34,137 bases of DNA from Rhabdochlamydiaceae bacterium (GCA_017994195.1 JAGOLG010000006.1:1-34137), one strand, 5' to 3'. Numbered from the stretch's first letter, positions 7,235 through 15,657 are shown. Notes: generated by a model not told the origin, from the sequence alone. Numbers and translations: made by a program.

Positions 7235-7798
7235 ATGTTGAAGCAGGTTTTGTTGTTAACTTTTATTTTGAATTTCGGGTGGGCTCATGAAAACCTTGAA
7301 GAGGGGTTCGCTCTTTATAAAAATAAGAGGTATGAAGAGGCTTTAATGGTCTTCGAACAGAAAGAACTCATTGAAAATGAGCAACTTGGATCATTAGTAG
7401 GACAGCTCTTTTGTAATATGGCCTTGGGCCATTTTAACCGCATTGACCCCATTCTTCAGCTGGTAAGCGTTAAGGTTCAAGAGTTTACGGATTGTGACAC
7501 TCCGCCTCAGAGTGAACCAGTCACCCAAGAACAGCAACACCAGTCGTATTTATGCCGCCGGCGGGTCCGTGAGGTTGCAAATCATATGCGCGAGACAGTT
7601 GAAAAACTGGTGCGAGAATCGGTGCCAGGGATTTTTCAGAAAATCAAGGTTTTGAGACAGCTTTACCCTTTCATCGACAGCTTGGAACAAACAGCGATCG
7701 AGTGTTGTCAAAACAACTATCCTTGGTCATGCTGTTTGAACCCGCTTTTGGAGCAGCTAGAGGCCTGGAATAGCCTTGGGCTTGAGATTTCTTCTTAG
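7235..7798 (+). CDS. Small secreted Cys-containing hypothetical protein (187 aa)
   Basis: I do not recognise this protein. The N-terminus MLKQVLLLTFILNFGWA looks like a signal peptide with probable cleavage after WA. The mature protein begins with one TPR-like helix pair (LEEGFALYKNKRYEEALMVF), where the G-x-A-x-Y / Y-x-x-A spacing of a tetratricopeptide repeat is visible. It then has helical segments and several cysteines clustered as YLCRRR, ECCQ and SCCL. Paired cysteines and export suggest a disulfide-bonded periplasmic or outer-membrane-associated protein, which is an inference. No strong Shine-Dalgarno precedes the ATG. It is divergent from the gene at 5925-7061 and 44 bases upstream of the YitT-family gene. 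Confidence 0.7.
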   Translation: MLKQVLLLTFILNFGWAHENLEEGFALYKNKRYEEALMVFEQKELIENEQLGSLVGQLFCNMALGHFNRIDPILQLVSVKVQEFTDCDTPPQSEPVTQEQQHQSYLCRRRVREVANHMRETVEKLVRESVPGIFQKIKVLRQLYPFIDSLEQTAIECCQNNYPWSCCLNPLLEQLEAWNSLGLEISS

Positions 7799-7842
7799 AA
7801 ATACCTCATTTAAGTTAATATGCCATTTTAGGAGAACATTTT

Positions 7843-8739
7843 ATGCCCGCTGTACGGAAAACATTTAAGCAACATCTTTCAATTTATGCATGGCTCACGA
7901 TTGGCGCCTTTTTGGCTGCTTTTTCCATTCGCGTGTTTTTGCTTCCAAACTCGCTGATTGACGGCGGGACAGTTGGTATCGCTTTGATTCTCTCTAAGCT
8001 TTTTGGTGAATCGTACCTTTCGATTTTCCTCATAGTTCTCAACCTTCCCTTCATTTACATGGCCTATAAACACATCCGCAAATCGTTCATTATCACAATG
8101 GGCGTGGCGGTTTTGCTATTTGCAGCCTTTCTGGTTGTTGCAGCCAAAATACCTCCTTTCTTGGGTGATCCAATTGAGGTGATTGTGATCGGTGGCGCTA
8201 TTTTAGGGGTCGGTGTAGGACTGATTATCCGGCACGGAGGGTGCCTGGATGGAACAGAAATCTTAGCGATTTTGATAAATCGCAAGAAAGGATTCACAGT
8301 GGGCCAGGTGGTTCTTTTCATCAACTTCTTTATCTTCACCGCCTATGGATGGATCTTCCTTAACTGGCACTATGCCCTTCAGTCGCTGATCACCTATATC
8401 GTCGCATTTAAGATGATGGATCTTGTGATTATGGGGATCGAAGAGCTCAAATCAGTACTCATTATTTCTTCTAAACCCCAAGAAATCGCCCATGTGATCA
8501 CAGAAGAATTGGGTCTGGGTTTGACCATTGTTCATGGAAAAGGGGGATTTACAGGTGACACGCGTGAAATCCTCTATATCATTGTCGAACGTCTTGATCT
8601 TGCCGATTTAAAAGAGATCGTCCTTCGAGAAGATCCGATGGCTTTTATGGCTATTGAAAATCTCCATGAAGTCGTCTATGGCAAGCAATCCAATCTTCCT
8701 TATAAGAAAAAAAGCAGGGCTCCTTTCCAGTATATGTAA
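7843..8739 (+). CDS. YitT/DUF161-DUF2179 family membrane protein
   Basis: The N-terminal two thirds (about 12-195) hold five or so hydrophobic membrane helices with the family blocks LLPNSLIDGGTVGIALIL and IIRHGGCLDGTEILAIL. The C-terminal cytosolic domain (about 205-275, SVLIISSKPQEIAHVITEE through GDTREILYIIV) is the DUF2179 ferredoxin-like fold that accompanies it. YitT-family proteins are widespread inner-membrane proteins of unknown substrate, probably transporters with a regulatory cytosolic domain. The length of 298 aa is normal. The Shine-Dalgarno AGGAGA eight bases before the ATG supports the start. Confidence 0.93.
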   Translation: MPAVRKTFKQHLSIYAWLTIGAFLAAFSIRVFLLPNSLIDGGTVGIALILSKLFGESYLSIFLIVLNLPFIYMAYKHIRKSFIITMGVAVLLFAAFLVVAAKIPPFLGDPIEVIVIGGAILGVGVGLIIRHGGCLDGTEILAILINRKKGFTVGQVVLFINFFIFTAYGWIFLNWHYALQSLITYIVAFKMMDLVIMGIEELKSVLIISSKPQEIAHVITEELGLGLTIVHGKGGFTGDTREILYIIVERLDLADLKEIVLREDPMAFMAIENLHEVVYGKQSNLPYKKKSRAPFQYM

Positions 8740-8754
8740 AAGTTTAAAAAAGTC

Positions 8755-8784
8755 TTTGCATCTCTTCTGGATTCTGTATAGAAT
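8755..8784 (+). promoter_or_regulatory. Candidate promoter for the gene at 8818
   Basis: TTTGCA (8755-8760), an 18-base spacer and TAGAAT (8779-8784) lie in the gap after the YitT-family gene. The alternative -10 TATAGA at 8777-8782 gives a 16-base spacer. The leader would be about 28 bases and includes the AGGAGA ribosome-binding site. Confidence 0.4.
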
Positions 8785-8817
8785 CTTCATAACTAAAAAA
8801 TTTACAGGAGAGAAGCA

Positions 8818-10203
8818 ATGACTTCAGCCATCGATAGAGATGATTTTGATTTTGAGAATGTAAAGTACCGTCCAGAATTATCCTTTCCAGATCACATGCC
8901 AACAATTGGCGCGGATCGAATGTTATTCCACTTCTCAAACTCTTTAGAAAATCGAGCCGTCTTGCTGGGGTCTCAATCTAACTTTAGCACTTATTTGATC
9001 GACACTTCGATTAAAGCAAAAATTCCATCAGAAAATTTCCGACAAGAAAAAATAGATCATTGGAAAACAGAACACACCCAAGCAAAAAAATGGGCATGGT
9101 TAGAAGGTGTATCTGGGATTCTAGCCGCTGGGGCTATTGGCTTTTTTGCAATGACTAATATGACAAGGATGGCATTAGGAGTCTGTTCTATTGGATTACT
9201 CACCTTTGCGGGAATGAATATTTTTTCACAGGCTAAAAAAGCCAAGCATCAAATTGATGGCTGGTCTACCAATCCTCTTGCAGAAATTGCCGAGGCTAGA
9301 ACAAGAGCTTATAAGAAGGAATTTCCATATGTGCTCTCTCATGATCTTAAACTTCGAGGTTTGTCCCATTTCCAAATTCTACTTCCTGAAGAAGTCTTGT
9401 TTCTTTTTGAGCGCTATTTCGATAAATTCTGTGCAAATCTTCTCTCCGCACAACCTTCTAGTGAAAAACAAATTAAAGAGTGGCTGGATTCTTTCACATA
9501 CTGCAATCCGGTTTCTAATAAAGCTCTTACTTATGCATATAATCAGGTTCCAGATAAATATCTTCGAGTCTCTTATGACTTTGAAGTACTCTACAAACAG
9601 CTCACTGATCTACGTGGAGAATTTAACAAATTAAGAAATCAAAGAGAAAAAGAGACAACTGAAGTTATCAAAAACATCAATAGAAATAGAGATCTTGCCC
9701 TTGAACCTTTTGCTGCTGCTTGTCTCTATTACAAAAAGCAAGCAAGCAATGAGCGAGATGCAAAGCTTCAAAAAACGACAAAGGCCGAAGAAAGAACACA
9801 GATTTATAATGAGTACCGTGCCTCGATCGCAAAATACCAAGCCTATCATGCAGCAGCCATCATTCCTGTGAACCTCATTTTCAATAACCAAGTTAGAGAT
9901 GCCGAGGCATCTTTAGAATCTATTCTCAAAGAAATCAAAAAAAATGAAGCTTCATCTCATGCTCCTTATTTCAATTATGCATGGGGTCTTTTAGACTATG
10001 CAAAAAAAGTGAAAGAGCAGCCTGATTTTGTCTACCAGCCTCAAATCTTTACATCTGCAGAAGCATTCCAAATTCCTGCTCCTTTTGTACCACCAGTGAT
10101 TAACATTAACTTCATCCAGCAAGCAGGACAGCAAGCACCTGTCAATGTAGATGCTTCCCAATATGCCGACTATTTAAGATATGTGCAGGGACAAAGAAAT
10201 TAA
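8818..10203 (+). CDS. Hypothetical protein with bilobed hydrophobic domain (461 aa)
   Basis: I do not recognise this protein. Two closely spaced hydrophobic helices (about 96-115 and 118-137) form a hairpin-like bilobed domain, the hallmark of chlamydial Inc-type proteins, although here it sits after a polar 90-residue N-terminus. The rest is polar and largely helical, with coiled-coil-like stretches near 255-290 and 305-345. It finishes with a Pro-rich, Gln-rich tail (PVININFIQQAGQQAP). There is no signal peptide. AGGAGA five bases before the ATG supports the start. An inclusion-membrane or type III-secreted role is a guess from the membrane pattern alone. Confidence 0.75.
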   Translation: MTSAIDRDDFDFENVKYRPELSFPDHMPTIGADRMLFHFSNSLENRAVLLGSQSNFSTYLIDTSIKAKIPSENFRQEKIDHWKTEHTQAKKWAWLEGVSGILAAGAIGFFAMTNMTRMALGVCSIGLLTFAGMNIFSQAKKAKHQIDGWSTNPLAEIAEARTRAYKKEFPYVLSHDLKLRGLSHFQILLPEEVLFLFERYFDKFCANLLSAQPSSEKQIKEWLDSFTYCNPVSNKALTYAYNQVPDKYLRVSYDFEVLYKQLTDLRGEFNKLRNQREKETTEVIKNINRNRDLALEPFAAACLYYKKQASNERDAKLQKTTKAEERTQIYNEYRASIAKYQAYHAAAIIPVNLIFNNQVRDAEASLESILKEIKKNEASSHAPYFNYAWGLLDYAKKVKEQPDFVYQPQIFTSAEAFQIPAPFVPPVININFIQQAGQQAPVNVDASQYADYLRYVQGQRN

Positions 10204-10245
10204 GAGACAATTGCTTTAAAAGGGTGTTTCTTTTACTGATGAGGT

Positions 10246-10917
10246 ATGAACTCAGAAGAAAAGAAACATCTTGATTGGGATGCGTGGAGAATTTTCCGTA
10301 TCTTATCGGAATTCGTCGATGGATTTGGAACGATGACCGAACTGGGTCCGTCTGTTGCGATCTTCGGCGCTTCGCAAACCAAAGGCAGCGACCTTTACTA
10401 TGAGCAAGCTGCGGTTTTGGCATCAAAAATCGCAAAAAAAGGGTTTGGAGTCATAACAGGCGGCGGACCTGGAATTATGGAAGCTGCCAATGAGGGTGCA
10501 AAAGCAGCAAGCGGCAAATCGTGCGGCCTTTGTATCGATCTTCCCACGGAAGAGCGTCCTAATCCTTTCATCGATGAAAAGTTTCTGCTTAAATTCCGTT
10601 ACTTTTTTGTTCGCAAGGTGATGTTTGTTAGATATGCGCAAGCTTTTGTGGTTTTTCCCGGCGGCTTTGGAACATTGGACGAGCTTTTTGAAGCGCTTAC
10701 TTTGATTAAAACAAAAAAGATTTCAAGATTCCCGGTTTTTTTAATAGGAACTGCTTTTTGGGAAGGTGTTGTGAAATGGCTCATGGACACGCCTCTCAAA
10801 AATGGGTATATCGAGCCTGAAGATTTAAAACTTTTCACGATCACAGATAATCTAGACGAAGTAGTTGATAAGATTATCCTCCATTGCAATCTCACTCACT
10901 GTCTGGAAAACTTCTGA
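10246..10917 (+). CDS. LOG family protein (TIGR00730-type nucleotide 5'-monophosphate phosphoribohydrolase)
   Basis: It belongs to the Rossmann-like LOG family, often mis-annotated as lysine decarboxylase, whose characterised members split nucleoside 5'-monophosphates into base and ribose 5-phosphate. Visible motifs are SVAIFGAS (36-43), TGGGPGIMEAANEGA (71-85), the RK pair (123-124) and the signature PGGFGTLDE (138-146) with catalytic Glu146. The N-terminal WRIFRILSEFVDGF block is also typical of the longer bacterial LOG subgroup and supports the ATG at 10246, although the GAGGT before it is unusually close. The physiological substrate is not predictable from sequence. It is the first of three plus-strand genes in tight succession. 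Confidence 0.9.
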   Translation: MNSEEKKHLDWDAWRIFRILSEFVDGFGTMTELGPSVAIFGASQTKGSDLYYEQAAVLASKIAKKGFGVITGGGPGIMEAANEGAKAASGKSCGLCIDLPTEERPNPFIDEKFLLKFRYFFVRKVMFVRYAQAFVVFPGGFGTLDELFEALTLIKTKKISRFPVFLIGTAFWEGVVKWLMDTPLKNGYIEPEDLKLFTITDNLDEVVDKIILHCNLTHCLENF

Positions 10918-10936
10918 TCTTGTAATATGTAATCTT

Positions 10937-11731
10937 ATGGATATTCCCCTATTAGGTCTTGGCACCTATGATTTAAGAAACAAAGAGTGCACAAAAACTG
11001 TGCAAGAAGCTCTTAAAGTCGGATATCGTCACATCGATACTGCCGCTGTCTATGAAAATCACAAAGCGGTTGGTAAAGGAATTCAAGGATTTAACAGATC
11101 AGAGCTTTTCATCACGTCGAAATTTCTCCTAGAGCAAATCAATCCTAAGAAAATACAAGCGTCTGTTGAAAAAGCGTGCAACCAAGCATTAAAAGAACTT
11201 GGGCTGGATTATATTGATCTATATCTCATCCATTGGCCCGATCGCACCTACCCTATGTCTGAAATCTTTCGTGCGATGGAGACTTTAGTAGAATCCGGCA
11301 AAGTACGCCGCATTGGCGTAAGTAACTTTACGATTCATCACTTGGAGGATTTAAAGCGGGATGGATGCCATCCGCAAGCAAATCAGGTTGAATTCCACCC
11401 TTACCTTTATCAAAAAGCTCTTTTAGACATGTGCCGTAAAAGCGGCATTCAGCTGATTGCATATAGGCCCTTTGGCAAGGGAAAGCTCTTACATGATCAA
11501 CTATTAAAAGAGCTTGGCGCCAAACATAAAAAAAGCGCGGCACAAGTAATCCTTCGCTGGCTTATTCAACATAAAATTCCGACGATCCCTAAAGCTTCTT
11601 CGACCGCACATCTCCAGGAAAATTTTAATGTCTTTGATTTCACGTTGACTGCAGATGAGATGAAAAAACTCGACGGGCTGCATCGCAATCTTAGATTCTG
11701 CAAAGCCGATGACGCAACTTTTGAGTATTAA
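10937..11731 (+). CDS. Aldo-keto reductase
   Basis: This is a NAD(P)H-dependent oxidoreductase with an AKR (beta/alpha)8 barrel. The catalytic tetrad is complete: Asp34 and Tyr39 in HIDTAAVYEN, Lys62 in TSKF, and His99 in LIHWPD. The family blocks GKVRRIGVSNF and NQVEFHPYL are present. Cofactor-binding residues lie in IPTIPKASS near the C-terminus. It resembles the 2,5-diketo-gluconate reductase/prostaglandin F synthase branch, but the substrate cannot be assigned. The start is set at the ATG at 10937 (MDIPLLGLGTYDLR), because a longer frame back to 10865 would overlap the LOG gene and lacks AKR-like sequence. The protein is 264 aa, slightly short but complete. Its stop codon shares one base with the next start (TAATG), a translational-coupling arrangement. 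Confidence 0.92.
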   Translation: MDIPLLGLGTYDLRNKECTKTVQEALKVGYRHIDTAAVYENHKAVGKGIQGFNRSELFITSKFLLEQINPKKIQASVEKACNQALKELGLDYIDLYLIHWPDRTYPMSEIFRAMETLVESGKVRRIGVSNFTIHHLEDLKRDGCHPQANQVEFHPYLYQKALLDMCRKSGIQLIAYRPFGKGKLLHDQLLKELGAKHKKSAAQVILRWLIQHKIPTIPKASSTAHLQENFNVFDFTLTADEMKKLDGLHRNLRFCKADDATFEY

Positions 11732-12936
11732 TGATCTCTGAATACAAATTGCTCAACCTACGAACTTTTTTTCTTGCTGTATTTTTCCTCTCTTCAATCG
11801 GACTTATAGCAACAGACATCTATCTACCATCGCTTCCCATCATCGAAAGAGATTTATTAACTAATTCAGATGTTTCAAAACTAACTCTCACTCTCTACTT
11901 AATCACCTTTAGCCTTTCTCAACTCTTTTATGGACCTCTATCGGATCGGATCGGCCGCCGCAAAACAGCTTTTTTAGGTCTTATTATCAGCCTTTTTGGG
12001 TCCTTTATTTGCACTATCAGCTTTGATATTTCATCGTTAATTCTAGGACGCATGATACAAGGTCTAGGCTTAGGGGCTGGATCGACGCTAGCCCGTGCTA
12101 TTCGTCGTGATGTCCATTCGGGAAACGATCTTGCACACTTTGGATCTTTTATCATTATCGGAACTTCAATCACTTTTGCGCTTGCTCCAACTATTGGGGG
12201 CTATATCCAGCATTTCATAGGCTGGAGATACAATTTTCTACTTATCCTGCTTTATACTCTCATAGGAATGCTTGGCATCGCATTTTGGCTGCCTGAGACC
12301 AATAAAGAGCTCAATCCTCTTGCGACTAAAATTAAATCAATGGCCCACCATTATCTCGTTTTGCTCAAAAGCCCTATCTTCATGGGATATAGCTTATGTT
12401 CAAGCCTTGGGTTCGGGGGTCTGACTGCTTACTTAACTTCAAGTCCGTTCATATTTGAAAACATCTTAGGATTAACGCCTGTTGGCTATGGGCGGTTAGC
12501 TCTCATACTTGCCCTAGGACTCGGATTAGGAGGATTTTATAATCAACGGTCGATCAAAACAAAGGGACGCCACAAAATGCTTGTCATTGGTGTTATAGCG
12601 ATGGCTTTAGCAGCGCTTCTCATGTTTTCCTTAGCTCTTTATTTTATGAACACGTTTGTGATTATGTTCCCCATGCTGCTCTATTCTTTTGGAGCTGGCA
12701 TCACCTTTACCAATTCGTTTGCAGGGGCTTTCCATCATTTTGGAAGAATTGCCGGCTTCGTTGGAGCTTTGTATGGATGCATACAAATCTTCGGTGGAGC
12801 ACTCGCTTCGGGAAGCATGGCATTTATACACATCAAGAGTCAAATACCTCTGAGCATCCTTCTGATTGGAGTTGGAATTGCTACATACATTCTTCAGAAT
12901 TGGGCTTACAAGTTCAGCTTAAAAGCCTCGAACTGA
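11731..12936 (+). CDS. MFS transporter, Bcr/CflA-type drug exporter
   Basis: This is a twelve-helix major facilitator of the DHA1 Bcr/CflA group, which exports small hydrophobic compounds by proton antiport across the inner membrane. The N-terminal helix ends in TDIYLPSLPIIERDL, the subfamily's signature position. The MFS motif A between helices 2 and 3 is YGPLSDRIGRRK (67-78), and the motif-B-like RMIQGLGLGAG follows in helix 4. The length of 401 aa is standard. The ATG overlaps the stop of the aldo-keto reductase (TAATG), so the two are co-translated. The 3' end overlaps the convergent rmlA by 23 bases, with no recognisable terminator between them. Confidence 0.93.
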   Translation: MISEYKLLNLRTFFLAVFFLSSIGLIATDIYLPSLPIIERDLLTNSDVSKLTLTLYLITFSLSQLFYGPLSDRIGRRKTAFLGLIISLFGSFICTISFDISSLILGRMIQGLGLGAGSTLARAIRRDVHSGNDLAHFGSFIIIGTSITFALAPTIGGYIQHFIGWRYNFLLILLYTLIGMLGIAFWLPETNKELNPLATKIKSMAHHYLVLLKSPIFMGYSLCSSLGFGGLTAYLTSSPFIFENILGLTPVGYGRLALILALGLGLGGFYNQRSIKTKGRHKMLVIGVIAMALAALLMFSLALYFMNTFVIMFPMLLYSFGAGITFTNSFAGAFHHFGRIAGFVGALYGCIQIFGGALASGSMAFIHIKSQIPLSILLIGVGIATYILQNWAYKFSLKASN

Positions 12937-13819
12937 TTTCTTGCTGAAGAGCAGCTCTTTTGCAGATGGACTGCAAGTAGAGCCCGTAATCGCTAGAAGA
13001 GGCTCGTTTGGCTAGAATGGCGAGTTCAGGAAGTGAAATCCAGCCGTTTTGGTAGGCGATTTCTTCGAGGCAGGCAACTTGGATGCCTTGCCGCTCTTGA
13101 ATCGTTTGGACATAGATTGAAGCCTTTTGAAGGGCATCGTGGGTTCCGGTATCAAGCCAGGCAAAGCCTCGGCTAAGCAGTCTTACTTCGAGCTCTCCAT
13201 TTTCAAGGTAGGCATTATTCACATCGGTGATTTCGATTTCTCCGCGAAGAGATGGTGTGAGCGAGCGGGCAATTTCAACAACGCGGGAGTCGTAAAAGTA
13301 GAGTCCTGTCACCGCATAGGGAGATGGTGCAATGCGGGGCTTTTCGATGATTGCCCTGACCTCTTGATTTTCATCGAGATCAAGTACGCCGTAACGCTCA
13401 GGATCTTTCACTTCGTATCCAAAAACAATCGCTCCTTGAGAGAGCTGCGTGCAAGGCCGAATGAAAGAGGCCATATCGTGGCCGTAGAAAATGTTATCTC
13501 CTAAGATGAGTGCGACGGGCTGGTTTTCGATAAAGGGTTCTGCGATCAAGAAAGCTTCTGCAATGCCGCGCGGCTCTTTTTGAACAGCATAAGAAATAGC
13601 GAGGCCAAGATGCGATCCGTCGCCGAAGAGCGCTTCAAAGCGGGACGTATCATGAGGAGTTGAAATAATGAGGATTTCAGTGATGCCGGCCTGCATGAGG
13701 GTCGCCATCGGATAATAAATCAGCGGTTTATCAAAAACGGGCAAAAGCTGCTTGCAAGTTGCTTGGGTGACAGGATAAAGACGGGTTCCTTTTCCACCTG
13801 CAAGTATGATGCCTTTCAA
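12914..13819 (-). CDS. rmlA: Glucose-1-phosphate thymidylyltransferase
   Basis: This enzyme makes dTDP-glucose from glucose 1-phosphate and dTTP, the entry step to dTDP-linked deoxysugars such as dTDP-rhamnose. The nucleotidyltransferase signature GGKGTRLYPVTQATCKQLLP starts at residue 8, followed by DKPLIYYP (30-37) and the metal-binding LGDNIFYG (106-113, Asp108). The closing RmlA blocks ITDVNNAYL and FAWLDTGTH are present, and 301 aa is full length. The start codon is TTG at 13817-13819 with a good Shine-Dalgarno (GGAG, 6-base spacing) that lies inside the last codons of accC, so it is coupled to accC. No rmlB, rmlC or rmlD is in the window. Confidence 0.94.
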   Translation of the reverse strand: MKGIILAGGKGTRLYPVTQATCKQLLPVFDKPLIYYPMATLMQAGITEILIISTPHDTSRFEALFGDGSHLGLAISYAVQKEPRGIAEAFLIAEPFIENQPVALILGDNIFYGHDMASFIRPCTQLSQGAIVFGYEVKDPERYGVLDLDENQEVRAIIEKPRIAPSPYAVTGLYFYDSRVVEIARSLTPSLRGEIEITDVNNAYLENGELEVRLLSRGFAWLDTGTHDALQKASIYVQTIQERQGIQVACLEEIAYQNGWISLPELAILAKRASSSDYGLYLQSICKRAALQQEISSRLLS

Positions 13820-13822
13820 GAT

Positions 13823-15190
13823 TTACTCCTTTTCCGGAATGAATTGACAACCATCGGCAATGAGCTGATCGATGTAGGTGATCGGATAGTCGGATTTAAG
13901 GAATCTTTCATCACTGAGCATATATTGATGGAATGGAATGGTTGTATGAATGCCGCCGATATGAAACTCTTTAAGAGCTCTTTTTCCTACTGCAATCGCA
14001 GAGGTGCGGTCTTTGCCTTTGACAATGAGTTTTGCAACCATCGAGTCATAGTTAGGAGGTATGCGGTAGCCTGCGTAGCAAGCGCTGTCGATCCGTACAT
14101 GAGGTCCGCCCGGCGCCATATAGTACTCGAGGCGTCCTGGACATGGCGCAAAATTATTCGCAGGATCTTCCGCATTGATGCGAAACTGCATAATGTGTCC
14201 ATGCATCGCGACATCTTTTTGTCTGAAGCTGAGTTTTTCACCTCTTGCAATACGGATTTGCTCTTTAACAAGATCAATGCCGGTGAGCTCTTCAGTAATC
14301 GTGTGCTCGACTTGGATGCGGGTGTTGACTTCCATGAAATAGAAGTTTTTGTCTTCATCAAGAAGAAACTCGACTGTACCGACGGAGTGGTATTTTGCGG
14401 CTTTTACAATGCTAACTGCTGCCTCGCAAATCTTTTTACGCAGGCTCTCAGTGAGGATAGGACTTGGGCATTCTTCGATGAGCTTTTGACGTCTGCGCTG
14501 AATGGTGCAGTCTCTTTCAAAAAGATAAGCGTAGTTGCCGTGTTTATCGCCAATGACTTGAATTTCGATGTGCCGGGGATTCACGATCATCTTTTCAAGA
14601 TAAACTTCAGGGTTGCTAAAGCTGGTTTCAGCTTCAGTGCGAGCAGCTGAAAACTGCCTTCCAAACTCTTCGGAATTATAGGCAATACGGATTCCCTTGC
14701 CGCCGCCGCCGCCAACTGCTTTGATGAAAATAGGATAGCCTAGTTTTTCTGCAACCTTATGGGCTTCTTTGACATCGTTTATAACGCCATCAGATCCTGG
14801 GATCACAGGACATTTCACTTTTTTAGCAATGGCTTTAGCTTTGGCTTTATCTCCCAGAAGAGAAATAGATTCGGGGGAAGGGCCGATAAAGTTGACGCCG
14901 CAGCTTTGGCAGATAGAAGCAAAGTTTGCGTTTTCAGAAAGAAATCCATAGCCAGGATGGATGGCATCGGCACCTGTGATTTCACAAGCCGAAAGAAGAT
15001 TGGAAACTTTTAAGTACGATTTTTGTGAAGGGGCTTCCCCAATGCAAATTGACTCATCGGCTAGCAGCACATGCAGCGCTTCGCTATCAGCTTCTGAATA
15101 AACTGCAACAGTTTGAATTCCGAGATCATGACAGGCCCTTATGACTCGGATAACGATCTCTCCACGATTGGCAATCAGAACTTTTTTCAT
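13823..15190 (-). CDS. accC: Acetyl-CoA carboxylase, biotin carboxylase subunit
   Basis: It carboxylates the biotin on AccB using ATP and bicarbonate, in the first committed step of fatty-acid synthesis. The N-terminal domain starts MKKVLIANRGEIVIRVIRAC. The ATP-grasp domain has the Gly-rich loop GGGGGKGIR near residues 163-171, HIEIQVIGD near 211-219, the RDCTIQRRRQK block and MEVNTRIQVEH, which carry the Mg-ATP and bicarbonate residues. The length of 455 aa matches E. coli AccC (449). The start overlaps the accB stop by four bases (ATGA), which couples the two subunits, and the next gene rmlA begins three bases after the stop. Confidence 0.98.
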   Translation of the reverse strand: MKKVLIANRGEIVIRVIRACHDLGIQTVAVYSEADSEALHVLLADESICIGEAPSQKSYLKVSNLLSACEITGADAIHPGYGFLSENANFASICQSCGVNFIGPSPESISLLGDKAKAKAIAKKVKCPVIPGSDGVINDVKEAHKVAEKLGYPIFIKAVGGGGGKGIRIAYNSEEFGRQFSAARTEAETSFSNPEVYLEKMIVNPRHIEIQVIGDKHGNYAYLFERDCTIQRRRQKLIEECPSPILTESLRKKICEAAVSIVKAAKYHSVGTVEFLLDEDKNFYFMEVNTRIQVEHTITEELTGIDLVKEQIRIARGEKLSFRQKDVAMHGHIMQFRINAEDPANNFAPCPGRLEYYMAPGGPHVRIDSACYAGYRIPPNYDSMVAKLIVKGKDRTSAIAVGKRALKEFHIGGIHTTIPFHQYMLSDERFLKSDYPITYIDQLIADGCQFIPEKE

Positions 15191-15657
15191 ACAATCCGTA
15201 TTAGTTGCGCGCCGAATTCAACAGGATGGGCGTTTTTCACTAAAACTTCGGCGACAGTTCCGCTCACACCCGCTTTAACTTCATTCATCACTTTCATCGC
15301 TTCAATGATGCATACAACGGTATTCTCGTCGACTCGATCTCCGACTTTAACAAAGGGGGCATCTTCAGGAGAGGACGCATGATAAACAGTTCCGACAAGA
15401 GGAGCTGTGATAAATTTGCCATCAATCTTTTCAGTTTTAGGTGTTTCTGGATGGTGTGGATGGCGAGGCGCAGGATGAGGTTCATGGAATTTGTGCTGGA
15501 AATCAGGGTGCGCACTTGCCACATGGGGAGCTGGATGTATATTCTCATCTTGCTTCTCAAGCTCGATTTCGTATTTGTCCTTATCTTTAATGCGAATCTT
15601 TTTTAGACCCGCTTTGTCCATCAGCGCTATCAGTTCTTTGATTTGCTTGAGTTCCAC
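15187..15657 (-). CDS. accB: Biotin carboxyl carrier protein of acetyl-CoA carboxylase
   Basis: This carrier holds biotin on Lys122 in the conserved EAMKVMNEV (119-127) within the C-terminal biotinyl domain (about 82-156). The short N-terminal helix-rich segment (1-37, starting MELKQIKELIALMD) is typical. The linker at 41-72 is unusual: it is rich in His and Pro (HPAPHVASAHP, RHPHHPE) rather than the common Ala/Pro. The start codon is GTG at 15655-15657 with Shine-Dalgarno GGAG seven bases away. The stop overlaps accC by four bases. Confidence 0.97.
   Translation of the reverse strand: MELKQIKELIALMDKAGLKKIRIKDKDKYEIELEKQDENIHPAPHVASAHPDFQHKFHEPHPAPRHPHHPETPKTEKIDGKFITAPLVGTVYHASSPEDAPFVKVGDRVDENTVVCIIEAMKVMNEVKAGVSGTVAEVLVKNAHPVEFGAQLIRIV

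Noticed and set aside
10865-10936. Longer N-terminus for the aldo-keto reductase
   Set aside because: It would overlap the LOG gene by 53 bases, and the added residues do not resemble AKR sequence; the family normally begins near the IPLLGLGTY block.
12914-12936. Frameshift or misassembly at the 23-base overlap of the MFS and rmlA genes
   Set aside because: Both proteins are full length with normal C-termini, so a convergent overlap is the simpler reading.
13763-14650. 295-residue plus-strand open frame opposite accC
   Set aside because: It is fully antisense to a well-conserved gene and has no recognisable domain; it results from codon bias.
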